From assembly GCA_947499545.1 (NCBI GenBank), contig CANMOZ010000008.1, forward strand, positions 62,001 through 126,000: a stretch of 64,000 nt of DNA, written 5' to 3'. The translations under genes and the position numbers were made by a program. Source of the stretch: an uncultured Saccharospirillaceae bacterium. Lineage in GTDB: Bacteria > Pseudomonadota > Gammaproteobacteria > Pseudomonadales > Oceanobacteraceae. Below are positions 8,849 through 18,274 of the stretch, in pieces; position 1 is the stretch's first letter; each line of letters opens with the position of its first letter. The notes under the pieces are model-generated. The model was not told the origin of the DNA and ran no database searches. It saw nothing but the letters and a program-made list of their open reading frames with translations.

Positions 8849-9604
8849 CTATTGTTTTCGTACTCTAAGCCCCTTTTCTTTTAGAAACTCAATGGTTCTA
8901 GTGACAGCACTAGGGTCGGTGTTGAAAAAAGTATTGGATGCAACACTGTGGCCACCCGCTTGAAAAGCAGACAAACAATGCTCGGGGCTGCCAAGACCAC
9001 CAATAATGGTCACAGGTTTGTGGGTGTGGGTTAGAATCGTTTTGAGAAGATTAACATCTAGCCCAGCTTGGGTGCCGTCCGCATGAATGGCGGTTACATA
9101 ATACTCGCAGTAATTCATGTGATCACTTTTGGCAAGAAACTCCAGCACCTTTTTGTCGGCATGGTGCTGTCCTCGCTTTGAGTAAAGCTCAAAATGACGA
9201 TCCATGAGTTGCGCTTCTAAGCCGCAAGCAATGGCTGCTGGACCAAAGTAGTTAAGTATTTCAAGTGCTAGATCTGGTTGGTCCAAAGCGAGAGTTGCCA
9301 ATAAAACTTTACTTGCGCCTGCATTAAAAAGTTGCTGAATATCATCAATAGAGTCTGCACTGCCTCCTGCAACGATGGGTATGCAGCACTTTGCGCTTAT
9401 ATCTTCTACAACATTCAAGAATTGTTTGTCGATTCCAGTCAGGGGGTCTGCAGGCTGAATAATAAGTTCATCCACTCCCTGTTCAAAGAGTCTTTTGGCT
9501 TTGTCGGTTGGATTCCCTATTGGCTCGTGGTTGAGAAATTTTTGAGAGCGAATCACCATGCCTTTCGATATCGGTAAATAACCTGCCAGACTGTGAATTA
9601 ACAT
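8849..9604 (-). CDS. Degenerate HisF-like barrel protein
   Basis: About 251 residues, homologous along its length to the canonical HisF2 at 17482-18261. Shared landmarks: IPIVAGGSADS for VPLTVGGYIRD, VTAIHADGTQAGLDVNLLK for INSIDRDGMQVGYDLNLIK, and VTIIGGLGSPEHC for VIAVGGADQCKH. The catalytic Asp of HisF (Asp131 in the neighbour's SIDVK) is Glu130 here (GLEAQ), and the Asp of SIDRDG is His. Cyclase chemistry is therefore doubtful. The start ATG overlaps the HisH-like stop by seven bases (ATGTTAA), the same geometry as in the canonical pair; upstream in-frame starts at 9616 and 9622 exist. It may be a regulator or a repurposed enzyme of the sugar pathway. Confidence 0.7.
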   Translation of the reverse strand: MLIHSLAGYLPISKGMVIRSQKFLNHEPIGNPTDKAKRLFEQGVDELIIQPADPLTGIDKQFLNVVEDISAKCCIPIVAGGSADSIDDIQQLFNAGASKVLLATLALDQPDLALEILNYFGPAAIACGLEAQLMDRHFELYSKRGQHHADKKVLEFLAKSDHMNYCEYYVTAIHADGTQAGLDVNLLKTILTHTHKPVTIIGGLGSPEHCLSAFQAGGHSVASNTFFNTDPSAVTRTIEFLKEKGLRVRKQ

Positions 9605-10212
9605 ACCCCATCCCATTCGCAAAAATTTTTAAGGAGATGCAGGCCAGCTAAGCCGCTTCTTTCTAACCAGAACTGACAAGCAAATAGGCTGTGATGAGCA
9701 ATGCAAGAGATGAATTGCCCATCATGATCAGAAACCCCTCTTACCATACCGAGGTTCGTGGGTTGGCATTGCAAACTGTGTTGAAAATAAAAATGCGCAG
9801 CTGGATCAATATTATTGAGAACAGGGTGGTCTTGCTGCCAATTTACTTGATTCCAGCCTATGTGAATGTTGCGGTAATTCTTCGTTTTCAATGGGCTGAC
9901 ATCACCCTGTATTAGGCCTGCACCGTCAATGGTAGTGCGTTCATTAATGATTTTGAATAGAGCGCCCATACCAGTGTGAGAAGTCAGTATGGGGGTATTT
10001 GCCTGCAGGGCTTCTCTTAGAATATCAGTAACTCCATTCCTTTTGAGATAGTTAATGGTGCGTTCAACAGAAGTAGAGCCCGCTAGAATGTAATGGGTAG
10101 CATTTGCTGAAGTAGGAGTGCCTGTTGCCGTTATACTGGAATAACCTAGTGAATCTATGGCATAGCTTATGCATTTTGCTGTTGTCGATTCTGCATCAAT
10201 CACACAGATCAT
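9598..10212 (-). CDS. Degenerate HisH-like glutamine amidotransferase
   Basis: About 204 residues from the ATG at 10212 (MICVIDAES, matching the HisH opening); an in-frame ATG at 10236 lacks a ribosome-binding site. It is clearly related to HisH2 at 16874-17488: IHIGWNQV for VPHVGWNKT, YFQHSLQ for YFVHSYA, and ACQFWLERSGLAG for GFQFHPEKSQGVG. Yet the glutaminase triad is broken. The nucleophile Cys of ICLGMQ is His79 in SHTGMG and the catalytic His is Trp182; only Glu184 remains. It should not hydrolyse glutamine. It is paired with the HisF-like gene downstream and transcribed away from the Pse operon. Confidence 0.7.
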   Translation of the reverse strand: MICVIDAESTTAKCISYAIDSLGYSSITATGTPTSANATHYILAGSTSVERTINYLKRNGVTDILREALQANTPILTSHTGMGALFKIINERTTIDGAGLIQGDVSPLKTKNYRNIHIGWNQVNWQQDHPVLNNIDPAAHFYFQHSLQCQPTNLGMVRGVSDHDGQFISCIAHHSLFACQFWLERSGLAGLHLLKNFCEWDGVC

Positions 10213-10339
10213 AGGGCTTAATTCCAAAGAATGCATAGGGTCTTAAATGTATAAAATTGAATGCAACCCTTATGCCTAAGTCTTACTGGAGGTTTTAAAA
10301 GTAAAGGCTAATCTCGTAAATAGCACCGACCACAAGTAG

Positions 10340-11383
<1,044 letters not shown>

Positions 11384-11387
11384 CGGT

Positions 11388-12536
11388 ATGATTTCATACG
11401 GTTCTCACTGGATTGACGATGAGGATATTGATGCCGTTGTAAGGGTCTTAAAAAGTAATTGGCTAACCCAGGGGAGTGCTACACCTGACTTTGAAGAATC
11501 AATAGCAAATTATGTGGGAGTGCCTGAAGTTGTTGCTGTTAATAGCGGTACATCTGCTCTTCATATTGCATGTTTAGCATTAGATATCAATTGTGAATCA
11601 GAAGTATGGGTGGCTGCTATCAGTTTTGTTGCCAGTGCCAATTGTGCAAAATATTGTGGAGCAAGAATCCGATTTATGGATGTGGATCCAGTAACAGGCA
11701 TGATTTGCATAAATGCTCTAGAAAGTGCATTAGAAAAAGCTGAAAAGGCAAATCAATTGCCTGCGGCAATAATAAGTGTCGATATGGCTGGCCACCCTAT
11801 AAATATTGAGAAGATTGAGTCTTTAAAAGAAAAATATGGATTTTATCTCATTTCTGATTCAAGTCATGCATTGGGTGCCCTCTACAACTCAGGTAGAAAA
11901 GTCGGGTCAAGTCCGGTGGCTGATATCACTGTTTTCAGCTTTCATCCTGTGAAAATAATTACAACAGGAGAGGGGGGGGTAGCCGTTACTCATAATCAAG
12001 AGTTGGCACATAAAATGCGATTATACAGATCGCATGGAATCAGTAAGGATAACCTTGGTGACGTGCCTGAGTGGTATTATGAACAGAGATGTCTTGGATA
12101 TAACTATAGAATGTCAGATATACATGCCGCTCTTGGTTTAAGTCAACTTAAAAAAATAACAAAGTTTATTAAAATCAGAAAACAGTTATCTGAGATTTAT
12201 CAAGAGCTACTGACAAATGTGGATGTTGCAATATCGAAACCAGATGCTGGATCAGAATCCAGTTGGCATTTGTTTATTATTCATGTAAACCAGGAATCAA
12301 CCGTTTCAAGAGACCAAGTGTTTCGGTATCTAAAATCAAATGGAATTGGTGTTCAATTGCACTATATTCCTATATATAAACATCCATTCTATCAAAATAT
12401 TCATAATGACGAATTGAATGGGGCGGAACGGTATTTCGAAAGTGCTATTACATTGCCATTACACTGTCGGTTAGATAAATCAGACTTAGATAATATCGTT
12501 AGTCATTTGAAAAAAGGGTTGGGAGGTGCATGTTGA
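11388..12536 (+). CDS. pseC: UDP-4-keto-6-deoxy sugar 4-aminotransferase, PseC
   Basis: A 382-residue DegT/DnrJ/EryC1-type PLP aminotransferase that makes the 4-amino sugar from the PseB product, with glutamate as donor. Lys189 in FSFHPVK is the PLP Schiff-base lysine, followed by the TTGEGG signature; Asp157 in ISDSSHALG should contact the pyridine nitrogen, and SGTSALH is the cofactor phosphate loop. It starts four bases after pseB; its TGA overlaps the next ATG by seven bases (ATGTTGA). Placement directly after pseB makes PseC the natural call. Confidence 0.94.
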   Translation: MISYGSHWIDDEDIDAVVRVLKSNWLTQGSATPDFEESIANYVGVPEVVAVNSGTSALHIACLALDINCESEVWVAAISFVASANCAKYCGARIRFMDVDPVTGMICINALESALEKAEKANQLPAAIISVDMAGHPINIEKIESLKEKYGFYLISDSSHALGALYNSGRKVGSSPVADITVFSFHPVKIITTGEGGVAVTHNQELAHKMRLYRSHGISKDNLGDVPEWYYEQRCLGYNYRMSDIHAALGLSQLKKITKFIKIRKQLSEIYQELLTNVDVAISKPDAGSESSWHLFIIHVNQESTVSRDQVFRYLKSNGIGVQLHYIPIYKHPFYQNIHNDELNGAERYFESAITLPLHCRLDKSDLDNIVSHLKKGLGGAC

Positions 12537-13600
12537 CTGTAGAAATAAATGGAAAAAAAATTGGACGCTCTCATCCTTGTTACATTGTATTTGAAGCTGG
12601 CCCAACACATGGAGGTATTGAAGGCGCTAAAGAGCTGATTCGCCATGCAGCAGATGCCAATGCCGATGCAATAAAATTTCAGATAATTGATGCTGATCGA
12701 TTAGTAGCGGATAAAAAACAATTGTTTGAATTTGATATTTTGATCGATAAGAAAACGTGTGAAAGAAAAACCGTATCAAAACCCCTTTGCAATTTACTTA
12801 AAGAACGTGAACTAACCAGTTCCGAATGGAAAGAAATAAAACTGTTGTCTGATGAGTTGGGTCTGGCTTTTTTTGCGACTATAGCTTTTCCAGAAGAAAT
12901 AGAATTTGTTCAGTCTATTGGATGTCATTCAATAAAAATTGCATCATCCGATGTTAATCATATACCTCTAATTAGACTTGCAGCACAGACAAATTTGAGT
13001 ATTCAGCTAGATACAGGAAATGCGACGATTGGTGAGATTGAGAAAGCTGTAGAGATTATTACAGCTGAAGGCAATGAGAAAATTATTATCCATCAGTGCC
13101 CATCTGGATATCCCGCACATATCCAAAGCATCAACCTTAATATGATAACAACTTTATCAAACATGTTTGAGTTTCCAATTGCATATTCGGATCATTCTCC
13201 TGGTTGGGATATGGATATAGTCGCATTGACTCTTGGTGCCAGCTTACTTGAAAAAACAGTTACAAGAGATAAATTGACGCCTAGTGTTGAGCATGTGATG
13301 TCACTTGAACCAAATGAAATGAATGCATTTGTAGGTATGATTCGTGATGTAGAAAGCGCGATGGGAAACGGGAGGCGCTCACTTTCTGAAAAGCAACTTA
13401 TGTCACGTCAAAAGGTCAGGCGTGGATTGTATATAAAAGAAGACGCTACAGCTGGAGAGATAATTAAAGATATCAAAACAGAGTTTAGACGGCCGGGTAA
13501 TGGCATTGGGCCGGAGATGTTTGATCTTATATCTCAATATAAGATTAGGTGTGATCTAAAAGCAGGGGAATTCATAGATTGGATACATTTGGAAAAATAA
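12530..13600 (+). CDS. NeuB/SpsE-family sialic-acid-synthase-like protein (not PseI)
   Basis: A 356-residue protein with a NeuB TIM barrel (about 1-285) and a C-terminal SAF/antifreeze-like domain (about 290-350, RRPGNGIGPEMF). Family enzymes condense phosphoenolpyruvate with an amino sugar using a metal held by two His. Here HQCPSGYPA and SDHSPG are present (His222), but the second metal His, in EKHFT of the neighbouring PseI, is Thr243 (EKTVTRD), and the N-terminal NHNG motif reads THGG. It may use another substrate or be non-catalytic. It is a second NeuB-type gene in one Pse operon and its role is unknown. Confidence 0.8.
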   Translation: MLTVEINGKKIGRSHPCYIVFEAGPTHGGIEGAKELIRHAADANADAIKFQIIDADRLVADKKQLFEFDILIDKKTCERKTVSKPLCNLLKERELTSSEWKEIKLLSDELGLAFFATIAFPEEIEFVQSIGCHSIKIASSDVNHIPLIRLAAQTNLSIQLDTGNATIGEIEKAVEIITAEGNEKIIIHQCPSGYPAHIQSINLNMITTLSNMFEFPIAYSDHSPGWDMDIVALTLGASLLEKTVTRDKLTPSVEHVMSLEPNEMNAFVGMIRDVESAMGNGRRSLSEKQLMSRQKVRRGLYIKEDATAGEIIKDIKTEFRRPGNGIGPEMFDLISQYKIRCDLKAGEFIDWIHLEK

Positions 13601-14283
13601 ATAAACCAATCGCACTTATTCCTGCCAGAGGTGGATCAAAGCGCTTGCCTAGGAAAAATATATTGCCATTAAATGGCAAGCCTTTGTTAGCTTATGTTTT
13701 AGAGATGGCCGAAAATAGCGGTATATTTTCGATGGTTTATGTTAGCAGTGAAGATCAAGAAATTCAGGAAATAGGAAAAAAATATGGTGGAGAAATAATA
13801 ATAAGGCCTGTTGAAATAGCGTCTGATAGATCCACGATGATAGATGTATATGAGCATGCAGTTAGTCACTTAAATTTAACTGAAGAACAGTGGGTGTGCA
13901 TTCTATACCCAACAGCAGTGCTATTAACAGGTAAAACGCTTGTCGATAGTTGGTCCTATCTAATAGACAAGCTGAAAACCCAAAAAGTAAGTTCTTTAAT
14001 GGGCGTGTCTTGCTATCCATACCCTCCTGTACAAGCACTGATAGAAAACAAAAGTGGTTATTTAGAGTATTTTTTACCAGAGTTTAAATCTATGCAGTCA
14101 CAATTTCATCCAGAATTATGCGTATCAAACGGTACGTTTTGTTGGTTGCATGTAAAAGAAACATTAGCCGAGATGACATTTTATACCGACAACCTTTTGG
14201 GATTCTTAGTAAGCGATGACGAAGTATGCGATATTGATTACGAAGAGGATTATATACGTTTGGTAAAACTGTGGAATGGATAA
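13579..14283 (+). CDS. pseF: Pseudaminic acid cytidylyltransferase, PseF
   Basis: A 234-residue CMP-sugar synthetase of the NeuA/KdsB family. It activates pseudaminic acid with CTP before transfer. IALIPARGGSKRLPRKNI is the nucleotide-binding signature, and YVSSEDQEI, ASDRSTM and the C-terminal VCDIDYEEDY agree with the family. The start is TTG at 13579 with AGGGGA about eight bases upstream and a 22-base overlap with the NeuB-like gene; no better start precedes the motif. Its stop overlaps the ATG of the next gene by eight bases. Confidence 0.92.
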   Translation: MDTFGKINKPIALIPARGGSKRLPRKNILPLNGKPLLAYVLEMAENSGIFSMVYVSSEDQEIQEIGKKYGGEIIIRPVEIASDRSTMIDVYEHAVSHLNLTEEQWVCILYPTAVLLTGKTLVDSWSYLIDKLKTQKVSSLMGVSCYPYPPVQALIENKSGYLEYFLPEFKSMQSQFHPELCVSNGTFCWLHVKETLAEMTFYTDNLLGFLVSDDEVCDIDYEEDYIRLVKLWNG

Positions 14284-15796
14284 GATAATCATTTTATTTA
14301 GGTGTGATGCATCTGAGCAGACTGGTTTTGGGCACTTAAGCCGATGTTCGGGTTTGGCATGTGCTTTAATCAGTGATATGAAAAGTGTTCAGATTATATT
14401 CGCAATGAGAGGTAGTGATAATGAGATTGTCGATTACTACGTTAATGAATTTGGAAGAGTAAGATTAGAAGAATATGATATTAATTTATCTTCTACTGGC
14501 AGAGCTGATTTCCGTGAAGATGACTATGAAACCAGAGATGCTGAAGTATTTCAGAATTTAGTATCAAGAGATTATAAAGATTGTTTTATAGTTGTAATTG
14601 TAGATCATTACTTGTTGGGTAATGATTGGCTATCAAAAATTGAATCCAATGTTAATTGCGCCATTGCTATAGATGATCTAAATCGAAACTTAGATTCATT
14701 TGATTTGGTTGTTGATTTGAATCTTTGCAATGATGTGCAAGCAGGAAATACTCGATTGTCAGGAGTGAGGTACTATCTATTCGGAAAAAACTTTCTCGAT
14801 CATGTTAATGCTTGTGTGAATGAAACGGATTTTGAAAAACAAGATAAGGATGTAATGATCTCTCTCGGTTCGGAAAATATTGGGCTAACAGAGCGCTTGG
14901 TTGAGTTTTTCAAAAGTAGAGAGTTAAAAATTACTTGGCTTATTGGTAGATCAAAATGGGAAAGGATTGAAAATTACCATGTTGTTTTTCGAGAGAAAGA
15001 TTGGGATGTATATAATTATTTAGTCGATCCATTTACGTTGATGAAGCAACATAAAATCAATATCGGTTCGGCAGGTGTTTCATCGATAGAACGTATGTGT
15101 TTAGGATTGCCATCAATAGTGTACAAGGTGGCTGAAAATCAATCGTCAAATGTGGGTTTCATAAGTGGTTTGGGGATGCATGTGTTTGCTGAATTTGATG
15201 AGGTTAAACTCAGTGAATTGCTAATAACACTCAATGATAAAAAAAACTTAATTGCAAATAGACCTGAGATTGATCATCTTGGCAGTGTTCGAACCAGTAA
15301 TCATATTTTTAATGCTCTACTTTTTAAATGTTTGTTTGTTAAATATAGCAGCAAGTGCTACGACTTATCCAGTATAGCTATCAGGTCAGTATGTTCCCAG
15401 GATGAAGAGCTTCTATTTATACTTCAAACAATACCCGATATAAGAAACTGGTCAAGAAATCCGAATCCACCAAATATTGCTGAACATTCTGCATGGTTTC
15501 ACGAGGCTATAAAATCTAATGATATTAGGATGTGGTTCCTACAGTTAGGCAATTTTATATTCGGTTACTTTAGACTCGATTATAAGGTTGAATATGAAGA
15601 AATATCTATTTTAGTTAGACCTGAATGTCAAAATAAAGGGCTTGGTTCGATAATGGTGCAAGCTGCAATCAAATTTTCAAAATGTAAATATATTAAAGCT
15701 TGTGTGAATAAGGAAAATTTATCCTCCGTCAATCTTTTCATCAAAAATGGTTTCGTAAAATGTGAAAATGATTGTTTTATATATGAAGTTAAATGA
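14276..15796 (+). CDS. pseG: Fused PseG (UDP-sugar hydrolase) - PseH (N-acetyltransferase)
   Basis: A 506-residue bifunctional protein. Residues 1-340 are PseG, a GT-B-fold hydrolase that removes UDP from the 2,4-diacetamido sugar; FRCDASEQTGFGHLSRC holds the catalytic His20, and NIGSAGVSSIERMCLGLP is the typical GT-B donor loop. Residues 365-506 are a GNAT acetyltransferase (IAIRSVC, ILVRPECQNKGLGSIMV as acetyl-CoA loop, NLSSVNLFIKNGF), matching PseH, which acetylates the 4-amino group. The two steps are adjacent in the pathway, and no separate pseH exists in this operon, which supports fusion rather than misreading. Domain boundaries are approximate. Confidence 0.92.
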   Translation: MDKIIILFRCDASEQTGFGHLSRCSGLACALISDMKSVQIIFAMRGSDNEIVDYYVNEFGRVRLEEYDINLSSTGRADFREDDYETRDAEVFQNLVSRDYKDCFIVVIVDHYLLGNDWLSKIESNVNCAIAIDDLNRNLDSFDLVVDLNLCNDVQAGNTRLSGVRYYLFGKNFLDHVNACVNETDFEKQDKDVMISLGSENIGLTERLVEFFKSRELKITWLIGRSKWERIENYHVVFREKDWDVYNYLVDPFTLMKQHKINIGSAGVSSIERMCLGLPSIVYKVAENQSSNVGFISGLGMHVFAEFDEVKLSELLITLNDKKNLIANRPEIDHLGSVRTSNHIFNALLFKCLFVKYSSKCYDLSSIAIRSVCSQDEELLFILQTIPDIRNWSRNPNPPNIAEHSAWFHEAIKSNDIRMWFLQLGNFIFGYFRLDYKVEYEEISILVRPECQNKGLGSIMVQAAIKFSKCKYIKACVNKENLSSVNLFIKNGFVKCENDCFIYEVK

Positions 15797-15818
15797 ATTG
15801 CTTGAGTTTTAAATAGAA

Positions 15819-16862
15819 ATGATAAGTATATTTAATAAAGTATTCGATAGTAAGGAACAGCCCCCTATATTGGTTGCCGAAATTTCGGCAAATCATAATG
15901 GTAGCTTGCAAAGAGCGCTTGATACTATTGCAGCTGCAAGTGAAATGGGAGCAGATGCGGTTAAAATTCAAACATACACCCCTGAGTCCCTAACAATTGA
16001 TTCGACTAAAAAGGAATTTTTTATATCAAGTGGTCCATGGAAAGGAAGAACACTATATGACCTATATAGCATTGGGCAAACACCATATGAATGGCATGAA
16101 GCGATATTTGAATTTTCTAAAAAAGAAAATATAGAGATATTTTCAACTCCATTTGATGAAAAAGGTGTTGATTTTTTGGATGCTTTGGCAGTCCCTGCAT
16201 TTAAAGTTGCTTCATTCGAAGCAATTGATTACCCACTTGTCAAATATATTTTGAGCAAAGGTAAACCTACATTTATATCGACTGGTATGGCGAATTTAAG
16301 TGAAATTGAAGGTGTTGTTGCAATTGCAGAAGAAAGCGATGCTCCAGTTGCGTTCTTGCATTGTGTCAGTGGTTATCCTGCCCCGCTGAGTGAATCTAAT
16401 TTGAAAACAATGCTTGATATGGGATCTCGATTCAACGTTCCATTCGGTTTGTCGGATCACAGTCTAGGTTTCGACGTTGCTGTAACAGCTACAGTCCTTG
16501 GTGCGAGGATAATAGAAAAACATTTTACTCTGGATAGGAAAGATGGGGGTCTTGATGCAGGTTTTTCTATGGAACCAAAAGAATGGAAAGAATTATGCAC
16601 TAGATGTAGGTCGGCATGGTCTTCTTTAGGTAAAGTAACCTATGAAAGGCAAGCATCAGAGGAAGATAATGCTAAGTTTCGACGATCTTTATACGCTGTA
16701 GAAGATATTCCTAAAGGCAACGTTTTTACAGAAAAAAATATCAGAAGTATCAGGCCTGGATATGGATTACCACCCAAAGAATATGAGAATGTGTTAGGTA
16801 AAAAGGCGTCTTGTGATATTGAAACAGGAACAGGGCTTTCATGGGATCTCGTTGATGACTAA
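15819..16862 (+). CDS. pseI: Pseudaminic acid synthase, PseI
   Basis: A 347-residue NeuB-family enzyme that condenses PEP with the 2,4-diacetamido sugar. The barrel opens VAEISANHNGSL and carries KIQTYTPESLT, FSTPFDEKGVDFL, HCVSGYPAP, LSDHSLG (His214) and IIEKHFTLD (His235); the last two are the metal ligands. A C-terminal SAF domain includes RSIRPGYGLPP. Unlike the NeuB-like paralogue at 12530-13600, every active-site motif is intact, so this is the functional synthase. It starts 22 bases after the PseG-PseH fusion. Confidence 0.95.
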   Translation: MISIFNKVFDSKEQPPILVAEISANHNGSLQRALDTIAAASEMGADAVKIQTYTPESLTIDSTKKEFFISSGPWKGRTLYDLYSIGQTPYEWHEAIFEFSKKENIEIFSTPFDEKGVDFLDALAVPAFKVASFEAIDYPLVKYILSKGKPTFISTGMANLSEIEGVVAIAEESDAPVAFLHCVSGYPAPLSESNLKTMLDMGSRFNVPFGLSDHSLGFDVAVTATVLGARIIEKHFTLDRKDGGLDAGFSMEPKEWKELCTRCRSAWSSLGKVTYERQASEEDNAKFRRSLYAVEDIPKGNVFTEKNIRSIRPGYGLPPKEYENVLGKKASCDIETGTGLSWDLVDD

Positions 16863-16873
16863 GATGGCAAAGT

Positions 16874-17488
16874 ATGACGCTGAGTAAAATTAGAGTAGTA
16901 GTTTTAGATTATGGTGTTGGTAACATTCGGTCTATAACCAATGCATTATTATTTTTAGGTCTGCAGGTTGATGTTATAGATCGTGCTTCAAGTGCGTTAT
17001 CAAAATACGATCTTGTTGTGGTTCCTGGAGTAGGTTTGTTTAAAGAGGGGATGAATGGTTTAAAAGAGCGTGGTTTTGTTGATGTGTTGAATAAAATTCA
17101 TGAAAACAAGACACATATGATTATTGGGATATGTTTGGGAATGCAATTATTTTGTTTGGGTTCAGATGAATCACCTGGTGTGCCTGGTTTGGGTTGGTTT
17201 AAGCATTATATTAAGAAGTTTGATTTAACTAACTATAGAGTGCCGCATGTGGGTTGGAATAAAACGTTTTCTGAAAATAAGTTTATTAACAATCAATATG
17301 TTTATTTTGTACATAGTTATGCATTGCTAGGTGTGCATGAAGATAGTTATGCAACAACCATATACGGCAACAAGTTTACCTCTGCTATCAAGCTTAATAG
17401 AACTGTTGGATTTCAGTTTCATCCTGAAAAAAGTCAAGGGGTTGGTCTTGAGTTGCTGCAGCATGAGATATTGGAAGGCTTATGTTAG
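16874..17488 (+). CDS. hisH: HisH-type glutaminase subunit for sugar amidation (HisH2)
   Basis: A 204-residue class I glutamine amidotransferase with an intact triad: Cys87 in GICLGMQ, His183 and Glu185 in GFQFHPEKS. In nonulosonic acid and O-antigen clusters, such HisH/HisF pairs work with a PseA/WbpG-type enzyme: HisH frees ammonia from glutamine and HisF channels it to the amidotransferase that makes an acetamidino group. The partners follow directly (hisF2 with a 7-base overlap, then pseA-like), so this role is more likely than histidine synthesis, since no other his genes are near. Confidence 0.92.
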   Translation: MTLSKIRVVVLDYGVGNIRSITNALLFLGLQVDVIDRASSALSKYDLVVVPGVGLFKEGMNGLKERGFVDVLNKIHENKTHMIIGICLGMQLFCLGSDESPGVPGLGWFKHYIKKFDLTNYRVPHVGWNKTFSENKFINNQYVYFVHSYALLGVHEDSYATTIYGNKFTSAIKLNRTVGFQFHPEKSQGVGLELLQHEILEGLC

Positions 17489-18261
17489 CTGTAAGGTTAA
17501 TACCAGTTATTTTGGTTAATGAAGGTAGAATCATTCATAGCGAACAATTTAACCATCCTCATGTTATACACTACGATCCATCTCATTTTATTGAAACGTT
17601 GAATCGCTGGGCAGTTGATGAAATTATATTCATAGATGTGACGAGAGGAGGGCATCCTGATCCGAAATTCATTAAATATGTTGAAAAGTTATCAAGCTAC
17701 TGTTTTGTTCCCTTAACCGTTGGTGGATATATAAGGGATCTAAGTTATGCTAAAGAGTTAATCAAATCAGGTGCAGATAAGGTTTGTCTAAATTCATTGT
17801 TTGAGCTTGATCCTGACAAGGCATTAAGTATTAGTATGCATTTTGGACGACAATGTGTAGTTGCTTCTATTGATGTTAAAGAACAGGGTGGGGAATATTG
17901 CGTTTACACTTTAGCGGGCAAGCAAAAGAATAAAAATCAACTTCAACAATGGGTGGAGCAAGTAGAAAAATTTGGAGCCGGAGAAATTTTGATCAATTCA
18001 ATTGATCGGGACGGTATGCAGGTAGGGTATGATTTGAACTTGATAAAAATAATAAAGAAAAGTACGAATTTACCGGTAATTGCTGTTGGTGGGGCGGATC
18101 AATGCAAGCACTTATTTGAAGGGTGGGATGCAGGTGCTGATGCTTTAGCTGCGGCAAATGTTTTTCACTATAAAGAGCATGTTGCTAAAAAATTAAAAAA
18201 GTGTTTATCCGAAAAAAAAGTTCCTGTAAGGATTGAAAACTTTCAAAGTATCATCAACTGA
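17482..18261 (+). CDS. hisF: HisF-type ammonia-channel subunit for sugar amidation (HisF2)
   Basis: A 259-residue TIM barrel of the HisF family. It has RLIPVILVNEG, IFIDVTRGG, VPLTVGG, VVASIDVK (Asp131), INSIDRDGMQ and VIAVGGADQ. The first catalytic Asp of histidine-pathway HisF (LDVKDG) is replaced by VILVNEG, as is typical of the paralogues in sugar clusters, which channel ammonia rather than cyclise. The ATG overlaps the hisH2 stop by seven bases (ATGTTAG). It probably forms a complex with HisH2 and the downstream amidotransferase. Confidence 0.92.
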   Translation: MLAVRLIPVILVNEGRIIHSEQFNHPHVIHYDPSHFIETLNRWAVDEIIFIDVTRGGHPDPKFIKYVEKLSSYCFVPLTVGGYIRDLSYAKELIKSGADKVCLNSLFELDPDKALSISMHFGRQCVVASIDVKEQGGEYCVYTLAGKQKNKNQLQQWVEQVEKFGAGEILINSIDRDGMQVGYDLNLIKIIKKSTNLPVIAVGGADQCKHLFEGWDAGADALAAANVFHYKEHVAKKLKKCLSEKKVPVRIENFQSIIN

Positions 18262-18274
18262 TGGAGGCTGATTA

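Noticed and set aside
16874-18261. HisH/HisF as part of a histidine biosynthesis operon
   Set aside because: No other his genes are near, HisF lacks the first catalytic Asp, and the pair sits between pseI and a PseA-type amidotransferase.
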